Source: Rickettsiales bacterium (GTDB lineage Bacteria; Pseudomonadota; Alphaproteobacteria; Rickettsiales; UBA1997). From it: DNA of 5,975 nucleotides. A program made the position numbers and the translations under genes. The notes below the pieces were generated by a model. It was not told where the DNA came from and made no database searches. It worked only from the letters and a program-made list of their open reading frames with translations. The DNA lies in assembly GCA_947441695.1 (NCBI GenBank), contig CANEUK010000095.1, positions 1-5,975 on the forward strand, written 5' to 3'. Each line of letters begins with the position of its first letter. Position 1 is the first letter of the stretch. Shown here piece by piece: positions 1 through 4,252 of the stretch.

Positions 1-395
1 ACCCAAGTTCCCCAATCTGGTATAAATTGTGCCTCGTCTAAAAATACATATTCAACGCCTTCGCACTTTGGTTCGCGCTGACGCCAAGCGCTTATCACGG
101 TGTCAATTTTAGATAATTTTAAAATTGGGTGATCAAAAGTTGCGTAAATAATATTGCTTGCTGACACGCCTTCTTCGAGCAATTTTTGTATTGCCTGCAT
201 TATCAAAGTGGTTTTGCCAATTTGCCTTGCGCCCGAAAGAAAAATAGCGCGACCACCAAGTGGATTTTTTATCCATTTGTAAAGCTCGCCAAAAGCCGCC
301 CTTTTCCAAATTGGCAAATCAGAAATTTTTTCGCCGCGCCACCAAGGATTAAATTGAGCTAAAACCGAAGCCAATTCTTCTTGTTTAATTTTCAT
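1..395 (-). CDS. AAA family ATPase of the DUF4143 type, N-terminal part, cut by window edge
   Basis: Reading down from the ATG at 395, 131 codons are open to the window edge, so the C-terminal part is missing. The protein has an N-terminal NPWW motif (residues 16-19), a Walker A P-loop SGARQIGKTT (54-63; G55, G60, K61, T62) and a Walker B strand YVFLDEAQ (116-123; D120, E121). NPWW, then a P-loop, then LDE-Q is the usual order in the COG1373 family of AAA ATPases, which normally carry a DUF4143 domain near the C-terminus; that part is not visible here. The family binds and probably hydrolyses ATP, but its cellular role is not established. Such genes are frequent in symbiont and accessory genomes. 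An in-frame TAA at 411-413 (minus strand) lies just upstream and no other start codon intervenes, so the start is well constrained. There is no ribosome binding site. A stand-alone P-loop ATPase of another subfamily is the main alternative. Confidence 0.85.
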   Translation of the reverse strand, partial: MKIKQEELASVLAQFNPWWRGEKISDLPIWKRAAFGELYKWIKNPLGGRAIFLSGARQIGKTTLIMQAIQKLLEEGVSASNIIYATFDHPILKLSKIDTVISAWRQREPKCEGVEYVFLDEAQFIPDWGTW

Positions 396-618
396 AAAAA
401 ATCTGATTAGTTAAACTTTGTTGGCTGTTTTTGACTAATTGGGGTTTTTAATGCAAGTGTAGTTTATTTAAAATTCTATTTTAAGAAATTTTTCATTTAA
501 TCGCGACATAAATTCGTCCACTAAAAAATCAAAGATTTATCAAAAATCTAATTTTTTTTGAGAGCAAAAAGATTTAAAGCTGCTCAAACTCAATGAAGCT
601 TTATCTCAAATTAAAATC
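396..618. other. 223-nt intergenic region between dprA and the ATPase gene
   Basis: No reading frame worth calling and no RNA gene was seen. The stretch is A/T-rich and should hold the 3' end of the dprA transcript and any promoter for the ATPase gene. I found no convincing -35/-10 pair for the minus strand. It contains one small AT-rich hairpin (listed separately) and, at 413-459, two short blocks that resemble blocks in the rne upstream region (see findings). Confidence 0.6.
533..559. terminator. weak terminator-like hairpin downstream of dprA
   Basis: AGATTT (533-538) pairs perfectly with AAATCT (544-549) over a 5-nt loop. On the plus strand an AATTTTTTTT tract follows. On the minus strand, the direction of dprA, the hairpin is followed by TTGATTTTTT. 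It could therefore act in either direction. It lies about 60 nt past the dprA stop, where a terminator is expected. The stem has only one G-C pair at each repeat of the arm and is only 6 bp long, so it may equally be a chance feature of A/T-rich DNA. Confidence 0.3.
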
Positions 619-1731
619 TTAAGGTTTTAAAACCACTTCGCCAAAATTGACTTCGATTTTGTCGTCTAGTTCAAGTTGAACCAAAGCAATATTTACAAGC
701 CTTGCTGGCGCTTTTAATACTTGAATAATTTCTTCACTTGGAATTGGCATAAAATTAACTTTGGCTAAAATTTCGTTTCGTATTTCTTCAACTTCTTTTT
801 GAGAAGGCATTTTGCCCAAAGGAGCAACAAAACTTGGTTCGTCTGGTTCGCGAAGAGCTTTGGTTTGACTAAATTGCGCGCGCAAATTGGGCAATTCTGT
901 TAAAATATCGTCAATAGATTCAAACATTTTTGCACCTTCTTTAATTAGGCGATTTGTTCCATGACATCTTGCGTCGAAAGGCGAACCAGGAATTGAAAAA
1001 ACTTCCCGTCCTTGTTGTCTGGCGTATTTTGCCGTAATTAAGCTGCCCGATTTTAAGCCCGCTTCAACCACAACAACGCCCAAAGAAATTCCCGAAATTA
1101 TGCGATTGCGTTGCACAAAATTTCCGCCTTTTGGAATTGTATCAAAAGGACTTTCTGAAATCATCAAACCGTGTTTTAAAACTTCTTGGTAAAGTCGGTG
1201 GTTTTCGGCTGGATAAATATGGTTAATGCCGCCAGCAATAACGCCAATTGTTCCACTTAAAATTGCTGCTTCGTGAGCTGCCGAATCAACTCCGCGAGCC
1301 AAACCAGAAGAAATTATGATTGAATTTTGCCCCAATTCGAGAGCAATTTTTTTTGCCCAATTAATTGCCGCAAACGAAGCATTTCTTGGGCCAACTACCG
1401 CGATGATGTCGCGATTAATAAATTCAGAATCACCTTTTATGGTTAGAATTGGAGCTGGATCAGAAATTTTATTTAAAAGTTGAGGATATTTTTCGTCGCA
1501 AAAAGTTACAATTTCGGCGCCAAAATTTTTGGTTTTTTCTAATTCTTGATTGGCTTCGCTTTCAGAAAAAATTTTGATTTTGCGTTTGATTTTTCCGGAT
1601 TCAATCAGGTTTGGCAAACCATCTAAGGCATTTTGCGCTGATCCAAAAATTTCAATTAAACGAAAAAAAGTTGATTTGCCGATATTTTCGCTGCGGGCAA
1701 GTCTTAAGCAGCTCATTTGATTTTGGCTCAT
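619..1731 (-). CDS. dprA: DNA-processing protein DprA (Smf)
   Basis: DprA binds incoming single-stranded DNA in the cytoplasm, protects it and loads RecA, so it acts in natural transformation and perhaps in general recombination. The 370-residue protein is full length for the family. The N-terminal helical (SAM/HhH-like) domain spans about 8-65 (LRLARSENIGKSTFFRLIEIFGS region). The Rossmann-like core spans about 80-290 with VVGPRNAS (112-119), SGLARGVDSAAHEAAI (142-157), GGINHIYPAENHRLY (167-181), QRNRIISG (207-214) and GSLITAKYARQQGREVF (229-245). The C-terminal winged-helix domain spans about 310-370. GSPFDARCHGTN (249-260) is the alphaproteobacterial form of that loop. An in-frame stop at 1750-1752 leaves the ATG at 1731 as the first start; Met6 is a possible later one. 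No Shine-Dalgarno sequence is seen. The permease gene lies 124 nt upstream on the same strand, with the palindromic repeat in between. No competence genes are visible nearby. Confidence 0.97.
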   Translation of the reverse strand: MSQNQMSCLRLARSENIGKSTFFRLIEIFGSAQNALDGLPNLIESGKIKRKIKIFSESEANQELEKTKNFGAEIVTFCDEKYPQLLNKISDPAPILTIKGDSEFINRDIIAVVGPRNASFAAINWAKKIALELGQNSIIISSGLARGVDSAAHEAAILSGTIGVIAGGINHIYPAENHRLYQEVLKHGLMISESPFDTIPKGGNFVQRNRIISGISLGVVVVEAGLKSGSLITAKYARQQGREVFSIPGSPFDARCHGTNRLIKEGAKMFESIDDILTELPNLRAQFSQTKALREPDEPSFVAPLGKMPSQKEVEEIRNEILAKVNFMPIPSEEIIQVLKAPARLVNIALVQLELDDKIEVNFGEVVLKP

Positions 1732-1786
1732 AGTTAAATTGGGTTTGGTTTAGTGGTAAAAACGGTTTTTAATTTTTTTTGTACTA

Positions 1787-1831
1787 AATCAAATTCGACT
1801 TATGGTCGAATTTGATTAATTTTGAATTGCT
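1787..1831 (+). repeat. dispersed palindromic repeat, copy 1
   Basis: AATCAAATTCGAC (1787-1799) and GTCGAATTTGATT (1805-1817) form a perfect 13-bp inverted repeat around the 5-nt loop TTATG. The next 14 nt end in TTTGAATTGCT (1821-1831). The whole 45-nt unit matches the minus strand of 4137-4181 at about 36 positions by hand alignment, including that flank outside the palindrome. It sits in the permease-dprA gap. It lacks a following U-tract on the minus strand (TTTAGTACAAAA follows), so it is not a standard intrinsic terminator, though the transcribed hairpin could stabilise RNA ends. I infer a small repeat family of this genome, similar in kind to REP-like or rickettsial palindromic elements, without recognising a named one. 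Confidence 0.7.
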
Positions 1832-1855
1832 GCGAGGCAAACGGATAAAGGGGAT

Positions 1856-2623
1856 TTAACTTTTGATTCGATAACCTCTTTTGATTAAAAAGAAAATAAT
1901 CGAACCCAAAATTAAATTTATAGTCAAAATGTAAATTGCACCCACAAATAAATTTCCGTCATTGTGGCCAGTTAAACCGTAGCGAAATCCGTCAATCATA
2001 TAAAAAAACGGATTAAAATGCGAAACGCCGCGCCAAAATTGTGGCAATGAATTTGTTGAATAAAAAGTGCCCGACAAAAAAGTTAGTGGCGTGATTACGT
2101 AGCTGGTCATTGCCGACATTTGGTCAAAAGTGTCAGAAACCACGCCGCAAAAAACGCCAAGCAAACCCAAAAACATGCAGGCAAAAATCAAATAAAAAAC
2201 GGCGTGCCATAAAGAATAAAAATTAAGCGGCACAAAAATTAAAATTGCTAAAAATGCTACAATTCCAACGCAAATTCCTCGCAAAACCGCGCCAATTGTA
2301 AAGGCAAAAAGCAATTCAAAAGCACCAAGTGGCGGAATTAAATAGTCCACAATGTGTCCCATTACTTTTCCCATCACAAAAGAAGATGAAGAATTGGCAA
2401 AAGCATTTTGCATTGCAGCCATCATTATTAAGCCCGCAGCCATAAAAACTGAAAATGGAACGCCTTCAATTTCAGAAATTTTTTCACCAACCGAAAGTGA
2501 AAAAACCGCCAAAAAAAGTATAATATTTACAACCGGCGAAAGTAGCGTTTGATGATAAACTTTTAGAAAACGCCAAACTTCTTTTTTTAGTAAAGTAAAG
2601 GCACCAAACCAATTTATTGACAT
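1856..2623 (-). CDS. ABC-2 type transporter permease, YadH/NodJ-like
   Basis: This is the membrane subunit of an ABC exporter in the inner membrane; the substrate is unknown. The 255-residue length is normal for the family (about 250-260). The N-terminus is a cytoplasmic amphipathic segment (FTLLKKEVWRFLKVYHQT, 9-26). Six hydrophobic segments follow, at about 28-46, 57-76, 102-131, 139-163, 170-190 and 225-246. Family signatures are GLIMMAAMQNAFANSSSS (64-81), VDYLIPPLG (92-100), LTFLSGTFYS (180-189) and FNPFFYMIDGFRYGLTGH (203-220), which match alphaproteobacterial YadH-type permeases closely. The cognate ATPase (YadG type) is not in the window: pheS lies divergently 50 nt upstream and dprA downstream. 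An in-frame stop at 2645-2647 makes the ATG at 2623 the first start. No Shine-Dalgarno sequence is present. Drug, lipid or polysaccharide export cannot be told apart from sequence alone. Confidence 0.92.
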   Translation of the reverse strand: MSINWFGAFTLLKKEVWRFLKVYHQTLLSPVVNIILFLAVFSLSVGEKISEIEGVPFSVFMAAGLIMMAAMQNAFANSSSSFVMGKVMGHIVDYLIPPLGAFELLFAFTIGAVLRGICVGIVAFLAILIFVPLNFYSLWHAVFYLIFACMFLGLLGVFCGVVSDTFDQMSAMTSYVITPLTFLSGTFYSTNSLPQFWRGVSHFNPFFYMIDGFRYGLTGHNDGNLFVGAIYILTINLILGSIIFFLIKRGYRIKS

Positions 2624-2645
2624 GAGATTTTGATTAGATTTTGAT
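2617..2645 (+). promoter_or_regulatory. candidate pheS promoter in the divergent permease/pheS gap
   Basis: A perfect -35 hexamer TTGACA (2617-2622) overlaps the first codons of the divergent permease gene. A 17-nt spacer leads to TTTGAT (2640-2645), a 4-of-6 match to the -10 consensus. Transcription would start about 20 nt before the pheS ATG. In the other direction, TTTACA (complement of 2669-2674) with a long 19-nt spacer to AATAAT could serve the permease, but this is weaker. Only 50 nt separate the two starts, so any promoters must overlap the coding ends. Confidence 0.4.
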
Positions 2646-2673
2646 TATTTTTTTTAAACAAAAATATCTGTAA

Positions 2674-3711
2674 ATGAATAACCTAGAAACACTTCTTAGC
2701 AATTTCAATTCGCAAATTTCAAAAATTCAAAATAAGCAACAACTCGAAGAAATCAGAATTAGTTTTTTGGGTAAAAAAAGTTTTTTTAGCGAGCTTTTTT
2801 TGCAATTAAAAGATTCAACTCCTGAAGAAAAAAAATCTTTTGGAGCCCAAATAAATAAAGCTCGCGACCAAATAACTAAAAAAATTGATGATGCAAAAGA
2901 AAATTTTGAAAATGCCGAATTAAATCAAAAATTATCTGGCGAAAAAATCGATATAACCGAGCCAGTTCGTCCGCAAAATCGAGGATCAATTCACCCAATT
3001 TCAAAAGTGATGCAAGAAATTGAGCAAATTTTTAGCGAACTTGGTTTTGAATTTTCAAATGCTGGCGAAATTGAAGATGATTTTCACAATTTTACCGCGC
3101 TCAACATGCCTAAAAATCACCCAGCGCGGCAAATGCAAGATACTTTTTATTTACAAAATTCGGAATTATTGCTTCGAACTCATACTTCAAACACTCAAAT
3201 TAGAAAAATGTTGAACTCGAGCGCGCCTTTAAAAGTTGCGTCTTTGGGTCGAGTTTTTCGTCGCGATTGGGATCAAACTCACACGCCAATGTTTCATCAA
3301 TTTGAAGGTTTTGCGGTTGATAAAAATTTAACAATGGCGCACCTAAAATGGGTTTTGGAAAATTTTTTAGAAAAATTTTTTGAAGTAAAAAATATTGAAT
3401 TGCGCTTTCGACCAAGTTTTTTTCCTTTTACCGAACCTTCGGCCGAAGTTGATATCAATTATTCTCTTGAAAATGGTCGAATCAAAATCGGCGCTTCTAA
3501 AGAACCTTCAAAAGATAAATTTATGGAAATTTTGGGTTGCGGCATGATTCATCCAAATGTTTTGGAAAATTGCAAAATTGATTCTAAAAAATTTCAAGGA
3601 TTTGCTTTTGGAATTGGGGTTGAAAGGCTTGCGATGTTAAAATATGGAATTACCGACTTGCGCATGTTTTTTGAAAATGACGTGAGATTTTTACGACATT
3701 TTGGGTTTTAG
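2674..3711 (+). CDS. pheS: phenylalanyl-tRNA synthetase alpha subunit
   Basis: PheS is the catalytic subunit of the cytoplasmic (alpha-beta)2 phenylalanyl-tRNA synthetase, which charges tRNA-Phe with phenylalanine. The protein has 345 residues, slightly longer than E. coli PheS. An N-terminal coiled-coil tRNA-binding arm covers about 1-90. The class II core follows: a segment ending NFTALNMPKNHPAR (138-151), LLRTHTSNTQIR (165-176), the motif 2 region GRVFRRDWDQTHTPMFHQFEG (starting at 192), FRPSFFPFTEPSAEVD (244-259), LGCGMIHPNVL (287-297) and motif 3 FAFGIGVERLAML (310-322). Ala311 occupies the position of E. coli Ala294, which sets specificity for unsubstituted phenylalanine. The loop between AEVD and LGCGM appears longer than in E. 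coli (about 260-284). A TAA directly before the ATG (2671-2673) fixes the start; no Shine-Dalgarno sequence is seen. pheT, normally next, is absent: the next gene is rne, 541 nt away. Confidence 0.98.
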   Translation: MNNLETLLSNFNSQISKIQNKQQLEEIRISFLGKKSFFSELFLQLKDSTPEEKKSFGAQINKARDQITKKIDDAKENFENAELNQKLSGEKIDITEPVRPQNRGSIHPISKVMQEIEQIFSELGFEFSNAGEIEDDFHNFTALNMPKNHPARQMQDTFYLQNSELLLRTHTSNTQIRKMLNSSAPLKVASLGRVFRRDWDQTHTPMFHQFEGFAVDKNLTMAHLKWVLENFLEKFFEVKNIELRFRPSFFPFTEPSAEVDINYSLENGRIKIGASKEPSKDKFMEILGCGMIHPNVLENCKIDSKKFQGFAFGIGVERLAMLKYGITDLRMFFENDVRFLRHFGF

Positions 3712-3713
3712 AC

Positions 3714-3757
3714 TTAGAGCTTGCGCAAAAAAAAATTGAAATCGGCTCTAAATTTTT
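3714..3757 (+). terminator. possible pheS terminator
   Basis: TTAGAGC (3714-3720), two bases past the pheS stop codon, pairs perfectly with GCTCTAA (3745-3751), and ATTTTT follows. The loop is long (24 nt) and itself contains the self-complementary TTGCGCAA. Position and short T-tract suit an intrinsic terminator, but the long loop and weak tract make it uncertain. Confidence 0.4.
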
Positions 3758-3880
3758 GGCAAAAATTAAAAGAAAAAATTTGTCAAAAAAAAGATTGGAA
3801 AGATTCTTTTTAAAGAACCATAAAATTAGAACTCTTTAAATCGCTTCTAACCAGATAAATTAAGGCTTTGTTGGTTATTT

Positions 3881-3937
3881 TAACTTAGTTAATTCAAGTG
3901 CCAAAAATCAGAAATAAAAACTGGCTTAATTAAGTTA
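3881..3937. other. imperfect hairpin in the pheS-rne gap
   Basis: TAACTTA (3881-3887) pairs with TAAGTTA (3931-3937). Inside this, GCCA (3900-3903) pairs with TGGC (3922-3925), with a few bulged bases between the two stems and an 18-nt A-rich loop. No T-tract follows on the plus strand. It may be a structured part of an RNA leader or a chance A/T pairing. Confidence 0.25.
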
Positions 3938-3964
3938 TCATTCATAAAATTTTTCCTAAGTTTT

Positions 3965-4027
3965 TAGCTTTTTTAAACGCCAAAAAAAACCAGCTACGAA
4001 GAAATTTTTTACAATTTTTGCTAGCTG
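3965..4027 (+). promoter_or_regulatory. two mutually exclusive hairpins upstream of rne
   Basis: Three short segments compete. TAGCT followed by T5 (3965-3974) can pair with the A8 tract plus AGCTA (3982-3996, with CC bulged). The CAGCTA at 3991-3996 can instead pair with TAGCTG (4022-4027) around a 25-nt loop. Since AGCTA is shared, only one helix can form at a time. This layout recalls switching leaders, but no T-tract follows the second hairpin on the plus strand, and no ligand-binding fold is recognised. It is a weak structural prediction made by eye. Confidence 0.25.
3982..4027 (-). terminator. minus-strand terminator-like hairpin without a visible gene
   Basis: Read on the minus strand, CAGCTA (complement of 4022-4027) pairs with TAGCTG (complement of 3991-3996), with possible inner AAATT/AATTT pairing. 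The sequence G then T8 (complement of 3982-3989) follows at once, the classical arrangement of an intrinsic terminator. No minus-strand gene lies above it: the plus-strand rne starts at 4253. It could end an antisense or leader-derived RNA, or be fortuitous. Confidence 0.3.
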
Positions 4028-4136
4028 AAAAAAAGATGCTCAAAGCCTTTTGAAATATACTCAAACTCACTTAAAGAAATCGATTTTTCTTAAAACAAAA
4101 AATCTACTGCGGATGCGACAATTCACTCGTCGTGTA

Positions 4137-4181
4137 AGCAATTCAAAGGTTGCCAAATCCGACTACAGGTCGAATTTGATT
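4137..4181 (-). repeat. dispersed palindromic repeat, copy 2
   Basis: On the minus strand this copy reads AATCAAATTCGAC, loop CTGTA, GTCGGATTTG, then a flank ending in TTTGAATTGCT. It aligns without gaps with copy 1 at 1787-1831, about 36 of 45 positions identical. The second palindrome arm is degraded: it pairs with the first over about 10 bp with one mismatch. Also, on the plus strand, GGTCGAATTTGATTAA (4168-4183) is identical to 1804-1819 because the unit is palindromic. It lies 72-116 nt before the rne start, so it is probably transcribed in the rne leader. Confidence 0.7.
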
Positions 4182-4252
4182 AAACATAAAATTCCTTACA
4201 GCAAAATAATCGCTTTCTTAAAGCTCAACAAATTTTTTTAAAAAACACTCAT

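Larger units (their letters stand above)
3712..4252. other. 541-nt intergenic region between pheS and rne, probably including the rne leader
   Basis: I see no convincing protein gene here. A 63-codon plus-strand frame at 4050-4241 looks random, and pheT is not present in any frame. No tRNA, tmRNA, RNase P RNA or SRP RNA signature was recognised. The region holds a possible pheS terminator (3714-3757), an imperfect hairpin (3881-3937), two competing hairpins (3965-4027), a short stem at 4071-4093 and palindromic repeat copy 2 (4137-4181). No clear promoter for rne could be placed; AATAAT at 4205-4210 resembles a -10 but lacks a good -35. A long structured upstream region would fit the known autoregulation of rne through its 5' UTR in E. 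coli, but that is inference here. Confidence 0.6.

Noticed and set aside
1744..1762. tRNA D-arm-like string TTTAGTGGTAAAA upstream of dprA
   Set aside because: No anticodon arm, T-arm or acceptor stem could be found around it on either strand.
4164..4183. T-arm-like GGTCGAAT at the palindromic repeat
   Set aside because: It belongs to the palindromic repeat; no tRNA or tmRNA cloverleaf can be drawn around it.
4050..4241. 63-codon plus-strand frame before rne
   Set aside because: Lysine-rich composition typical of random A/T-rich frames, no recognisable domain, no ribosome binding site, and it runs through the palindromic repeat.
3712..4252. Possible rnpB, ffs, ssrA or other known non-coding RNA in the long gap
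   Set aside because: None of the conserved core sequences of these RNAs was recognised on either strand.
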